A stretch of DNA of 64,000 nucleotides from positions 2,294,001 through 2,358,000 of the forward strand of contig CANMWG010000001.1 of NCBI GenBank assembly GCA_947501555.1, read 5' to 3'. Both the position numbers and the translations under genes were made by a program. Positions 19,563-27,176 of the stretch are shown piece after piece (the stretch's first letter is position 1; every line of letters starts with the position of its first letter). Source of the stretch: an uncultured Paracoccaceae bacterium. GTDB lineage: Bacteria > Pseudomonadota > Alphaproteobacteria > Rhodobacterales > Rhodobacteraceae. The notes beneath the pieces are model-generated. The model had not been told where the DNA came from. It saw only the letters and a program-made list of their open reading frames with translations, and did not search any database.

Positions 19563-20749
19563 CCCGTTTCACCATCGCTAGCTTCAACGTCAAAAACCTG
19601 ATCGAAGCGGAAGAAGAATACTATCGCTTCGAAGAATACACCCCAGAGGAATATGCTTGGAAACGGGCGTGGCTGGCGGATCAATTGCTGACCATGAACG
19701 CAGATATCGTATGTTTTCAAGAGATCTTCAGCGAGGCCTCGTTGCGAGATGTCGTGATTGAAACGGATGAATTGGGCCAGGCTGCAAACGATGCGGTTAT
19801 CCCCAACCGTAACAAAAACTACGCCCGCAAGGCGATCTTTCGCAAGCTGGCTTTTGAACCCTATACCGAGGCCGCCTTGGCCTTTGCCCCCAACAGTTTC
19901 GACGGCGGCCCGGGCCAGCGCCGCCCAGGTGTCGCGATCTTGTCGCGCTTTGGCTTCGACAGCCCGCCAGAGATCATTCAGGACCTGCCTGAACCGCTAG
20001 ATATCCCCTTCAGCGATCTGGATGGTAGCGATGGCGGGTCCTATCAAATCAGGCGGCTCAGCCGCCCGATACTCAAGGCCCGCATCCCCGTTGGCGATCA
20101 GGTCGTGACAGTGTTTAACTGTCACCTCAAGTCCAAACTGGGTGAATTTCCCCGTCCCGATGGTGGTACAGCGCCCGAGGCGGATTTGGTCAATTATGAT
20201 GCCGCGGGCCGGGCCATGGGATCGCTGCGCGCCGCCTTGCGCCGGATGGCCGAAGCTTGGGTTTTACGCCGGGCCGTGCTTACCGAACTTGAGGCGGGCA
20301 ACCCCGTGATGGTCTTGGGTGATTTCAACGATAGTGAACACGCGGTATCATCCGAGATCATCACCGGCGAGGCCCCTTTCAAGAACTATGCCTGGATGCG
20401 CCGGCATAACGCACAGACGTCGCGGGATCGATATTCAGACGATGAGAACGAGGTGATCCAAGAGGCGATTGGCAAGGTCCGGCTCTACTCGGCGGAGAAG
20501 CTCTTCGTCAAGAAATCCCTGCGCGATATGGTCTATACATCGGCCTTTGGCGGCGTGTTTGAAAGCATCGACCAAATCCTGATGTCGCGGCATTTCTTGC
20601 CTGAATTTGACGGAAAAATCGGGGAAATGGAATACTTTAGCGTCCTGAACGATCATCTGACCGATGGCTCACATCCAGAGGCCCCTTATAACAAGCTCGC
20701 CTCGGATCACGGGCAAATCATGGCGCATATGGTGATTGGCGATGCCTAA
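19559..20749 (+). CDS. Endonuclease/exonuclease/phosphatase family protein
   Basis: A 396-residue metal-dependent phosphodiesterase-fold protein. Conserved elements are the beginning IASFNVKNLI, the catalytic CFQEIFSE, TVFNCHLKSK, LGDFNDSEHAV and the terminal SDHGQIMAH, which together mark the EEP fold (DNase I, sphingomyelinase, inositol phosphatase). There is no signal peptide, so it should be cytoplasmic. It overlaps the dehydratase by 4 bp and the next hydrolase by 8 bp. The substrate cannot be deduced. Confidence 0.85.
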   Translation: MTRFTIASFNVKNLIEAEEEYYRFEEYTPEEYAWKRAWLADQLLTMNADIVCFQEIFSEASLRDVVIETDELGQAANDAVIPNRNKNYARKAIFRKLAFEPYTEAALAFAPNSFDGGPGQRRPGVAILSRFGFDSPPEIIQDLPEPLDIPFSDLDGSDGGSYQIRRLSRPILKARIPVGDQVVTVFNCHLKSKLGEFPRPDGGTAPEADLVNYDAAGRAMGSLRAALRRMAEAWVLRRAVLTELEAGNPVMVLGDFNDSEHAVSSEIITGEAPFKNYAWMRRHNAQTSRDRYSDDENEVIQEAIGKVRLYSAEKLFVKKSLRDMVYTSAFGGVFESIDQILMSRHFLPEFDGKIGEMEYFSVLNDHLTDGSHPEAPYNKLASDHGQIMAHMVIGDA

Positions 20750-21531
20750 CGTGGTCCGCGACGGGGTGACCTTGCATGTCGACATCCAAGGTCCCGCCGA
20801 TGGCGCGCCTGTTGTCTTCGCAAATTCGCTCGGCACTAACCTGCACATGTGGGACCCGATCATGCCATTGCTGCCCGATGGGTTGCGCATTGTGCGCTAT
20901 GACAAGCGTGGGCATGGGCAATCGGACGTGCCGGATGGCCCTTACACCATGGGTCAACTGGTCAGCGATGCCGCAGCGATCTGCGATGCGGCTGAGGTCC
21001 GCGATGCCCTGTTTGTGGGTCTGTCCGTGGGTGGGATGATTGCGCAGGGTTTGGCCGTAAAGCGCCCGGAGTTGATCCGCGCGATGGTGTTGTCAAACAC
21101 AGCGGCCAAAATCGGCAATCCCAAACTTTGGCAAGATCGTATGGACACGATCAAAGCCTCAGGGCTGCCCGCAATGGCCGATACGATCATGAAGCGTTGG
21201 TTCAGCCGCGATTTTTACGGCACAGGGGCGATGGCCCCGTGGCAAGCGATGCTCGAGTCTACGCCAGAGGCCGGATATCTGGGCGTGTGCAGCGCCATTT
21301 CAGGCACCGATTTTTACACACCTACCAGTGGGTTACGCGTACCAACGCTGGGCATTGCCGGGTCGGAAGATGGGGCGACCCCCCCCCGATCTGGTCCGCG
21401 AAACCATCGACCTGATCCCCGGATCGCAGTTTGCGCTGATGCGGCGCGCCGGGCATTTGCCCTGTGTGGAAGACCCAGAAACCTATGCGGGTCATCTGGT
21501 GAAATTCATGCGTGATACGGGGCATATTTAG
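20742..21531 (+). pseudogene. pcaD: 3-oxoadipate enol-lactonase-like hydrolase, frameshifted
   Basis: An alpha/beta hydrolase similar to PcaD, which hydrolyses 3-oxoadipate enol-lactone in the beta-ketoadipate pathway. The nucleophile elbow is GLSVGGMIAQG and the RYDKRGHGQSD segment is present. After residue 214 the frame is lost in a run of nine C (21,380–21,388). The correct continuation, PDLVRETIDLIPGSQFALMR with the catalytic His in RAGHLPCVEDP, follows in the +1 frame to a stop at 21,531. One C too many explains it, either as a true mutation or as a sequencing error. Confidence 0.8.
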
Positions 21532-21536
21532 GGCGC

Positions 21537-21556
21537 GTGGGTTTCACCCACCCTAC
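21537..21556. repeat. REP-like palindrome, variant
   Basis: GTGGGTTTCACCCAC (6-bp stem, 3-nt loop) followed by CCTACC lies right after the enol-lactonase stop codon. The tail matches that of REP copy 2 near the RAYT gene, so I regard it as a variant of the same family. It may form the 3' end of the catabolic operon transcript. Confidence 0.65.
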
Positions 21557-21610
21557 CGGGCGTCACATAGGGGGCTTGCAAAGTGAACCGAACGGTTTAA
21601 CCCTGCGCCG

Positions 21611-22828
21611 ATGAATAAGCGACTTGCCGTCACCTTTATCCTGATCTCGGTCATGCTGGATAGCATGGGCATTGGACTTATCATGCCCGTGATGCCTGAT
21701 CTGATCCAAGAGGTTGAGGGCCAAGGGCTGGGTGCTGCCGCTGTCTGGGGCGGGGTACTGGCAACAATCTTTGCGGCGATGCAATTCATCTTTGGGCCAA
21801 CGGTGGGGAACCTGTCTGACCGCTACGGACGCCGCCCAGTTCTGATCATTTCGCTTGTCATCATGGCGTTTGACTATGTTCTGATGGCCTTGGCTCATAC
21901 GATCTGGTTACTCATCATTGGGCGGGTCATCGGTGGCATAACAGCTGCGACACAGTCGACATCAGCCGCCTATATGGCCGATATCTCGGAACCCGACGAG
22001 AAGGCGGCGAACTTTGGATTGATCGGGGCGGCCTTTGGGGTGGGGTTTGTTCTGGGGCCATTGCTGGGCGGTGTCTTGGCTGAATTCGGCACGCGCGCGC
22101 CGTTCTGGGCGGCAGCAGGACTGGCGGCGGCCAATGCAGTGTTTGGCTATTTCGTCTTACCCGAAACCGTTACAGATCGCATCCGGCGTCCGTTTGAATG
22201 GCGCCGGGCCAACCCATTGGGGGCCTTCACGAATATCGGCAAGCTGCCCGGCCTGAAGCGCTTGATGTTGATCACCTTCGTCTACACAATCGCCTTCTTC
22301 GTCTACCCAGGCGTCTGGGCCTACTTCGGGGCAGAGCAGTTTGACTGGGGGCCGGGGATGATCGGCCTGTCGCTTGGAGTCTTTGGGGTCGGGATTGCGA
22401 TTGTGCAAGGTTTTTTAATCCGTCCGATCATCAACCGGATCGGAGAGCGCAAAGCCGTGATCTTGGGTCTATCGATTGATGTCTTGGCCTTCATCATGCT
22501 GGGTTTTGTGACAAACGGTTGGATCGCACTGGCGTTGACGCCACTGACGGCTTTGGGATCGATTGCAGGACCGGCCTTGCAAGGGATCATGTCCCGCACA
22601 GCCTCGGACGACCAACAGGGTGAATTGCAAGGCACGGTGACCTCAATCAATGCGGTGGCGACAATTGTGGCGCCTTTGATGGTCACGCAGACATTCTGGT
22701 TTTTCACCTCAGCCACAGCTCCGATCTACCTACCCGGCGCACCATTCCTGTTGTCGGGTATTCTGACGGTGCTCTGCATTGTCGTTTTCATGCAAACGCC
22801 GCGTCCAAAGAAGCCCCGCGTCACCTAG
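21611..22828 (+). CDS. MFS transporter, TetA/TCR-like drug:H+ antiporter family
   Basis: A 405-residue inner-membrane protein with about twelve hydrophobic segments. The MFS motif between TM2 and TM3 is [13 protein letters not shown], and the TM1 segment [16 protein letters not shown] has the DxxxxGxxxPxxP pattern of tetracycline-resistance-type exporters. TM5 carries the antiporter motif [12 protein letters not shown]. It stands alone after a REP element; no TetR-type regulator is adjacent. The substrate is unknown and resistance is not implied. Confidence 0.9.
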   Translation: MNKRLAVTFILISVMLDSMGIGLIMPVMPDLIQEVEGQGLGAAAVWGGVLATIFAAMQFIFGPTVGNLSDRYGRRPVLIISLVIMAFDYVLMALAHTIWLLIIGRVIGGITAATQSTSAAYMADISEPDEKAANFGLIGAAFGVGFVLGPLLGGVLAEFGTRAPFWAAAGLAAANAVFGYFVLPETVTDRIRRPFEWRRANPLGAFTNIGKLPGLKRLMLITFVYTIAFFVYPGVWAYFGAEQFDWGPGMIGLSLGVFGVGIAIVQGFLIRPIINRIGERKAVILGLSIDVLAFIMLGFVTNGWIALALTPLTALGSIAGPALQGIMSRTASDDQQGELQGTVTSINAVATIVAPLMVTQTFWFFTSATAPIYLPGAPFLLSGILTVLCIVVFMQTPRPKKPRVT

Positions 22829-22903
22829 TGTCGTTTTCAGACCTGCAGCGCGCTGCTGAAAGCAACATTTTGGCTGTGAAACGACGTATTGGATATCGCC
22901 CGA

Positions 22904-23983
22904 ATGACCCAGATTAAAGCTGCCGTCGCCCGTGAATTTGGCGCCCCATTGACGATCGAGACGATCAACATTGCTGACCCGCAGATGGGCGAAGTTGAGG
23001 TGACACTGAAAGCCTGCGCCATTTGCCATTCGGACATTTCCTACATGGACGGGGCATGGGGCGGGACACTCCCGGCTGTGTATGGGCATGAGGCCGCTGG
23101 CTATGTCAGTGCTGTTGGTGCAGGTGTCCGTGGTGTGGCGGTCGATGATCCCGTCGTGGTCACCTTGATCCGCGCCTGCGGGACTTGCCCATCTTGTGCG
23201 AGCGGGAAACCAGTGGCTTGCGAAACCGATCACGCAAGCGGCCCGCTGACTGACGCGCATGGCGTACCCGTCCACCAAGCGATGTACACTGGTGGTTTCG
23301 CCGAAAAGGTAGTCGTGGACCAAAGCCAAATCGTGAAGCTGAGCGATGGGATCGCAATGGAGTCTGCATCGTTGCTGGCCTGCGGCGTGATCACCGGGGT
23401 CGGGGCGGTGGTGAACGCGGCCCAACTGCGAGCCGGTCAGGACGTCGTTGTCATCGGCACCGGTGGCGTGGGGCTGAATGCGATCCAAGGGGCGCGGATT
23501 GCGGGAGCGCGCCGAATCATTGCGGTGGACATGACCGAGGAAAAGCTGGCCATCGCCCGCGAATTCGGGGCAACGGACGGTATTCTGGCGACCGCAGAAA
23601 AGCCGTGGCGATTGGCCAAGGCAGCAATGGGCCGGGGCGCAGATGCTGTCATTGTGACAGTTGGTGCGATCCCGGCTTACGACACCGCCCCGCAATATTT
23701 GGCCAATGGCGGTAAGGTGATCATGGTGGGCATGCCCCATTCCGGTGCCATGTCGACCTATGAACCCGTGATGCTTGCGGCCACCGGGCAGGGGATGGTC
23801 GGCTCCAAGATGGGGGATGTGGTCATCGCCCGCGACATTCCCTGGATGGTAGACCTATATGAGCAGGGGCGGCTTAAGTTGGATGAGCTTGTTTCGGGCC
23901 GATGGTCACTGGAGCAGATCAACGAGGCCATTGCAGATACAAGAACTGGTAGCGCCAAGCGCAATGTCATTGTCTTCGATTGA
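22904..23983 (+). CDS. Zinc-dependent alcohol dehydrogenase, class III-like
   Basis: A medium-chain dehydrogenase of about 359 residues from ATG 22,904. The catalytic zinc ligands are in CAICHSD and GHEAAG, and the structural zinc site is C-x2-C-x2-C-x7-C (ACGTCPSCASGKPVACE). The NAD-binding fingerprint is GTGGVGLNA. The family includes S-(hydroxymethyl)glutathione dehydrogenases and other alcohol dehydrogenases; the exact substrate is open. The gene converges on the serine tRNA array and ends only 11 bp from it. Confidence 0.88.
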   Translation: MTQIKAAVAREFGAPLTIETINIADPQMGEVEVTLKACAICHSDISYMDGAWGGTLPAVYGHEAAGYVSAVGAGVRGVAVDDPVVVTLIRACGTCPSCASGKPVACETDHASGPLTDAHGVPVHQAMYTGGFAEKVVVDQSQIVKLSDGIAMESASLLACGVITGVGAVVNAAQLRAGQDVVVIGTGGVGLNAIQGARIAGARRIIAVDMTEEKLAIAREFGATDGILATAEKPWRLAKAAMGRGADAVIVTVGAIPAYDTAPQYLANGGKVIMVGMPHSGAMSTYEPVMLAATGQGMVGSKMGDVVIARDIPWMVDLYEQGRLKLDELVSGRWSLEQINEAIADTRTGSAKRNVIVFD

Positions 23984-23994
23984 GTCGAATTATC

Positions 23995-24081
23995 TGGCGG
24001 AAGGCAGAGGTGTCGATCCCCATTCCTTTCGGAACTCACTGTTTTCGAAACAGGACACAAGGCCGCTTGTGGTTACCTTCC
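23995..24081 (-). tRNA. tRNA-Ser(CGA), 8/4 type
   Basis: 87 nt including an encoded CCA. The acceptor stem is 8 bp (GGAAGGTA with TGCCTTCC, one G·U), then a 2-nt connector, a 6-bp D stem CACAAG/CTTGTG with loop CGGC, and anticodon loop TTCGAAA giving CGA (codon UCG). A 16-nt variable arm is built around TTCC-GAAA-GGAA, and the T stem is 4 bp (GGGG/CCTC) with loop ATCGACA. G73 and the long variable arm are seryl-tRNA features. The first anticodon-stem pair is a C·U mismatch. It is the last gene of the array, one nucleotide from the GGA tRNA. Confidence 0.85.
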
Positions 24082-24082
24082 G

Positions 24083-24168
24083 TGGCGGTAAGCCGAGGTC
24101 TCGATCCCCATACGTCGCCGTACCAATCCGCTTCCAACGGATGCCGAACCCTGTTCGGTTGACTTACC
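24083..24168 (-). tRNA. tRNA-Ser(GGA), 8/4 type
   Basis: 86 nt with encoded CCA and G73. The acceptor is 8 bp (GGTAAGTC with GGCTTACC), the D stem 6 bp (CCGAAC/GTTCGG) with a 3-nt loop AGG, and the anticodon stem ATCCG/CGGAT is perfect. The loop TTGGAAG gives GGA (codons UCC and UCU). The variable arm is built on TACG-GCGA-CGTA. The T stem is 4 bp (GGGG/CCTC) with loop ATCGAGA. Acceptor pair 8 is C–G here, against A–T in its neighbour. Confidence 0.87.
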
Positions 24169-24176
24169 TTTGACAT

Positions 24177-24263
24177 TTCGACTTCAGAAGGATTCAGCAA
24201 TCGCTGTCTTTCGCCTTCGGCTCAAACGCAATTGCTGACGCTCTTTCTTCATTCAAAGTCGAA
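24177..24263. repeat. Nested hairpin between the two serine tRNA pairs
   Basis: TTCGACTT (24,177–24,184) pairs with AAGTCGAA (24,256–24,263). Inside it TCAGCAAT (24,194–24,201) pairs perfectly with ATTGCTGA (24,231–24,238), and the centre holds GCC-TTC-GGC. The element fills most of the gap between the two tRNA pairs and is 87 nt long, tRNA-sized, but has no cloverleaf. It could be a processing or stability element of the tRNA precursor. Confidence 0.6.
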
Positions 24264-24273
24264 ACGCTGTATC

Positions 24274-24360
24274 TGGCGGATAGGTGAGGGATCGAACCCC
24301 AACGGTTGCCCGTCAAACTGCTTTCAAAGCAGCACTTGCGACCACGCAAGATACCCATCC
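24274..24360 (-). tRNA. tRNA-Ser(UGA), 8/4 type
   Basis: 87 nt with encoded CCA and G73. The acceptor is 8 bp (GGATGGGT with ACCTATCC), the D stem 6 bp (CTTGCG/CGCAAG) with loop TGGT, and the anticodon stem GCTGC/GCAGT. The loop TTTGAAA gives UGA, which reads the serine codon UCA and is not a stop suppressor. The variable arm is built on ACGG-GCAA-CCGT. The T stem is 4 bp with the canonical loop TTCGATC, the only one of the four with T at position 54. Confidence 0.88.
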
Positions 24361-24361
24361 T

Positions 24362-24451
24362 TGGCGGAGGGCGGTGGTCTCGATCCACATTCCTGGTTAG
24401 AGGAACAGAACGATTAGCAGTCGCCTGCGGTGCCTTACCGCTTCACCCTCC
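24362..24451 (-). tRNA. tRNA-Ser(GCU), 8/4 type
   Basis: 90 nt with encoded CCA and G73. The acceptor is 8 bp (GGAGGGTG with CGCCCTCC), the D stem 5 bp (GCGGT/ACCGC) with loop AAGGC, and the anticodon stem GGCGA/TCGTT. The loop CTGCTAA gives GCU (codons AGC and AGU). The variable arm of 20 nt is built on TTCCT/AGGAA. The T stem is GTGG/CCAC, 4 bp, with loop ATCGAGA. It is the promoter-proximal gene, one nucleotide before the UGA tRNA. Confidence 0.87.
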
Positions 24452-24681
24452 AAGGTGATGATGTGCTACTACTTGATGACATTGTGTCGATCTCCATTCT
24501 GTGGGCCGTTCTCTAGGCTGGGTCGTTTCGCAAAGCAAGCCCAAAAATTTCAGCGGTTCTTTTCCGGGAAAAGTCACGGGGTCTGGACCCGCTTGCACAA
24601 GCGTGCTTCTGTCCGGCGACACCTTGATTGCATCGCAGGATGGGTCAAGACCCATCTTACGGAGCAACAAAGGCGTCCCGC
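24452..24681. other. Upstream region of the tRNA array, with possible fifth tRNA remnant and a REP
   Basis: This 230-bp stretch should hold the promoter of the tRNA array (leftward). The segment at 24,485–24,499 matches the T-arm region of tRNA-Ser(CGA) at 14 of 15 positions, but no matching acceptor or CCA follows, so it looks like a dead tRNA. The REP palindrome GATGGGTCAAGACCCATC lies at 24,639–24,656, just before the enolase-superfamily gene. Confidence 0.5.
24639..24656. repeat. REP-like palindrome (RAYT-associated), copy 3
   Basis: GATGGGTCAAGACCCATC followed by TTACG is identical over 23 bp to copy 1 at 3426. The exact match 21 kb away supports dispersal by RAYT activity, past or encoded elsewhere. 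It lies 26 bp before the start codon of the enolase-superfamily gene. Confidence 0.8.
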
Positions 24682-25911
24682 ATGAAACTTGCCGATCTCG
24701 ACATTATCGTCACCGCCCCGCCCGCCCCCGGTTGGGGTGGTCGCTATTGGATCATTCCCAAGATTACCACCGATACCGGCGTTGTGGGCTATGGCGAATG
24801 CTATGCGTCTTCTGTTGGCCCGGATGCGATGAAAGCCGTCATCACGGATGTTTTCGCCCGCCATATGGCCGGCGAAAACCCCGAGAATATCGAACTGATG
24901 TTCCGCCGCGTCTATTCCGCCGGTTTCACCCAGCGCCCTGATCTGACGGTAATTGGCGCTTGGTCAGGCCTTGAGATGGCCTGCTGGGACATCCTTGGCA
25001 AAGACCGCGACCGCCCTGTGCATGCGCTGATCGGTGGTCGGACAAACGATCGCATCCGCGCCTATACCTATCTTTATCCGCGCCCGTCCCATCCGCTGCC
25101 GGATTTCTGGTCTAGCCCGGATATGGCTGCAGAGGTTGCCGTGGATATGGTCAAAAAAGGGTACACAGCGGTCAAATTCGACCCCGCCGGACCCTACACC
25201 GTCCGGGGCGGGCATATGCCGTCGATGCATGACATCTCGCTCTCGGTCGCCTTTTGCAAAGCGATTCGTGAGGCTGTAGGCGATAAGGCCGATTTGCTGT
25301 TTGGAACCCATGGGCAATTCAGCACGGGCGGCGCGATCCGGCTTGGCAAGGCTTTGGAACCCTACAGCCCGCTTTGGTACGAAGAACCGATCCCGCCCGA
25401 TAATGTGGCCGAGATGGCCAAGGTCGCAAATGCGGTGAATATCCCCGTGGCGACAGGTGAGCGTCTGACAACCAAGGCCGAATTCGCGCCTGTGTTGCGG
25501 TCAGGTGCAGCAACGATCCTGCAGCCAGCCCTCGGCCGGTCTGGTGGCATTTGGGAAACCAAAAAAATCGCCGCTATGGCCGAGGTTTATAATGCCCAAG
25601 TCGCCCCCCATCTTTATGCGGGGCCCGTAGAATGGGCGGCAAATGTGCAGCTGGCGGCATCAATCCCGAACATCTTGATGGCTGAGACGATTGAAACCCC
25701 ATTCCACGACGCGCTGATCAAAAGCAGCATCACCATTGAAGAGGGTTACATTCCGGTCCCCACAGCGCCGGGGCTGGGCATTGACGTCGACGAAGACCTT
25801 GCACGCGCGCACCCCTACACAGGCGACGGGCTACATCTGGAAATGCAGGAAGAGCCGATTGGGTACCACGGTGTTAATACCTTTGCCGGAGGTGCGCCGG
25901 TCAAGGCGTGA
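24682..25911 (+). CDS. Mandelate racemase/muconate lactonizing enzyme family protein
   Basis: Enolase-superfamily enzyme, 409 residues from ATG 24,682. Visible are the capping-domain start, AVKFDP on the second barrel strand, LLFGTHGQ on the third, YEEPIPPDN and TGERLTTK with metal-binding glutamates, and a His in APHLYAGP. The GTHGQ strand lacks the Asp seen in galactonate dehydratases (DFHG). It is closer to my memory of galactarolactone cycloisomerase-like members, but the substrate is uncertain. It stands alone between the tRNA array and tetR, with a GC hairpin after its stop. Confidence 0.85.
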   Translation: MKLADLDIIVTAPPAPGWGGRYWIIPKITTDTGVVGYGECYASSVGPDAMKAVITDVFARHMAGENPENIELMFRRVYSAGFTQRPDLTVIGAWSGLEMACWDILGKDRDRPVHALIGGRTNDRIRAYTYLYPRPSHPLPDFWSSPDMAAEVAVDMVKKGYTAVKFDPAGPYTVRGGHMPSMHDISLSVAFCKAIREAVGDKADLLFGTHGQFSTGGAIRLGKALEPYSPLWYEEPIPPDNVAEMAKVANAVNIPVATGERLTTKAEFAPVLRSGAATILQPALGRSGGIWETKKIAAMAEVYNAQVAPHLYAGPVEWAANVQLAASIPNILMAETIETPFHDALIKSSITIEEGYIPVPTAPGLGIDVDEDLARAHPYTGDGLHLEMQEEPIGYHGVNTFAGGAPVKA

Positions 25912-25914
25912 AGG

Positions 25915-25930
25915 CCCGCCTTTGGGCGGG
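25915..25930 (+). terminator. Probable transcript-end hairpin
   Basis: CCCGCC-TTTG-GGCGGG lies directly after the stop codon of the enolase-superfamily gene. It has no clear T run, so it may be a weak intrinsic terminator or an mRNA-stabilising hairpin. Confidence 0.5.
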
Positions 25931-26023
25931 TGTCGCACGGTCTTTCCCTAGACCGCGCGGCGACCAAGGGTGGCGACAGGATTTTATTGGCGTCAAGGCC
26001 GAATAATACTGGGGTAGTTACGG

Positions 26024-26293
26024 CTAGCCCAGAACCCTTGAAAACGCGATCTGCACTTGGGCAATGAGTTCCAAATACCCCCGTTCGGTAATATCTGTAA
26101 GCGCAACAGGGTAGTCCTGAAAATATGCTCCACCGAAAAGCATGACGAAGAATATCGCTGAAGACCAACTTCGCAGGGCACTACGAAACATCCAGTGGCC
26201 GGGGGGTTTCATATGCGCCTTGATTTCGGCAACAATGACAAAGGGTATGAAGAAGATCGCGCCCACAATCACAAAATCTGCCCAAGTGGTCAT
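26024..26293 (-). CDS. Small putative membrane protein
   Basis: 89 residues from ATG 26,293 (MTTWADFVIVG). It has two clear hydrophobic helices, ADFVIVGAIFFIPFVIVAEI and SSAIFFVMLFGGAYF, and an amphipathic C-terminus. No family is recognised. It is oriented against both neighbours, in the gap between the enolase-superfamily gene and tetR. The hydrophobic pattern makes a real gene plausible, but the support is only compositional. Confidence 0.45.
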   Translation of the reverse strand: MTTWADFVIVGAIFFIPFVIVAEIKAHMKPPGHWMFRSALRSWSSAIFFVMLFGGAYFQDYPVALTDITERGYLELIAQVQIAFSRVLG

Positions 26294-26450
26294 GGCGTTG
26301 ATGCTCCGCACGTTGCTACATTCCATTTCCCGTACCCAAGACAATCGGACTTGTCCCGCTCGCGCGTCTGCGACCGGCCCGTTTCAGCGAGAAACGGCTG
26401 ATCTGTCGCAGTCTCTGCCTCTTTCCATGTCGTCTGTCTTCGCATATAAC

Positions 26451-26463
26451 TGAACTACGTTCA
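26451..26463. promoter_or_regulatory. Probable TetR operator upstream of tetR
   Basis: The palindrome TGAACTACGTTCA (TGAAC-N3-GTTCA) lies 15 bp before the tetR start codon. The same pattern occurs twice more before the pspA-like gene, so it is a good candidate for the autoregulatory site. Confidence 0.7.
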
Positions 26464-26477
26464 GACTTAGGGGTATC

Positions 26478-27074
26478 ATGGTTGGTAAAGTAGCAGCGCG
26501 GCGCGCAGCATTGCGCGATAATCTGATTGAAATTGCGGAACGGACAATCGCGAGCAAGGGCCTCACCGCCCTGCGGGCACGTGATTTGGCGTCAGAGGCA
26601 GGCTGTGCCGTGGGGGCCATCTATAACGTCTTTGGCGACCTGACCGATCTGGTGCTTGCTGTGAACGCACGCACCTTCCACCAGTTGGGTGCCGATGTAG
26701 CCGCTGCACTGGCCGATGCCCCGCAAGACCCCGTTGAACAACTGGTTGTCATGGCGCAAGCCTATCATCAGTTTGCCACGGAAAATCACCTTAGCTGGCG
26801 GGCATTATTTGACGTTGAACGCACACCGGGCGAAGCGGCCCCTGATTGGTATCTGGCCGAGATGGGCCAACTGTTTGCCTATATCTCGGACCCGTTGGCC
26901 GTGATTTTCCCGGCCCACGATTCGAAAGATCTGGCGCTCTTGACCCGTGCTCTCTTCTCATCTGTGCATGGCATCGTGCTTTTGGGGCTGGATGAGGCAA
27001 GCTCGGGCGTGCCCACGGATGATATCGATCGTATGATCGCCCTTGTTTTACGGCAAATCACGGCCTCTGCATAA
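26478..27074 (+). CDS. TetR/AcrR family transcriptional regulator
   Basis: 198 residues. The N-terminal HTH is ALRDNLIEIAERTIASKGLTALRARDLASEAGCAVGAIYNVFG, in shorter terms LRARDLASEAGCAVGAIYN, followed by a TetR-C type ligand domain with WRALFDVER. TetR proteins bind palindromic operators as dimers and release on ligand binding. A 13-bp palindrome TGAAC-N3-GTTCA lies in its own promoter and twice before the following pspA operon, so it probably represses itself and that operon. The ligand is unknown. Confidence 0.9.
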   Translation: MVGKVAARRAALRDNLIEIAERTIASKGLTALRARDLASEAGCAVGAIYNVFGDLTDLVLAVNARTFHQLGADVAAALADAPQDPVEQLVVMAQAYHQFATENHLSWRALFDVERTPGEAAPDWYLAEMGQLFAYISDPLAVIFPAHDSKDLALLTRALFSSVHGIVLLGLDEASSGVPTDDIDRMIALVLRQITASA

Positions 27075-27079
27075 TTTTT

Positions 27080-27092
27080 TGAACGTTGTTCA
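27080..27092. promoter_or_regulatory. Probable TetR operator, pspA promoter site 1
   Basis: TGAACGTTGTTCA, a perfect TGAAC-N3-GTTCA palindrome 6 bp after the tetR stop codon. It is 58 bp upstream of a second copy, centre to centre. Confidence 0.7.
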
Positions 27093-27137
27093 ATTATTTT
27101 CTTGCGCTCTCCTCTGTGCCTCGTTATCACTACTTTA

Positions 27138-27150
27138 TGAACATTGTTCA
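27138..27150. promoter_or_regulatory. Probable TetR operator, pspA promoter site 2
   Basis: TGAACATTGTTCA, differing from site 1 by one base in the spacer, 26 bp before the pspA-like start codon. It probably overlaps the promoter. Confidence 0.7.
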
Positions 27151-27176
27151 CGATTTGAAGCGAAATGGAGATCTTT

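Noticed and set aside
22730-23740. 336-codon open frame on the minus strand
   Set aside because: It is the shadow of the alcohol dehydrogenase gene, whose motifs and zinc sites are unambiguous on the plus strand.
24177-24263. Fifth intact tRNA in the gap between the tRNA pairs
   Set aside because: The stems are nested rather than cloverleaf, with no anticodon or T loop and no CCA, so it is a hairpin only.
24274-24360. UGA anticodon tRNA as an opal suppressor or tRNA-Sec
   Set aside because: Anticodon UGA reads UCA; a stop suppressor would need UCA as anticodon. The array has no selA or selB neighbours.
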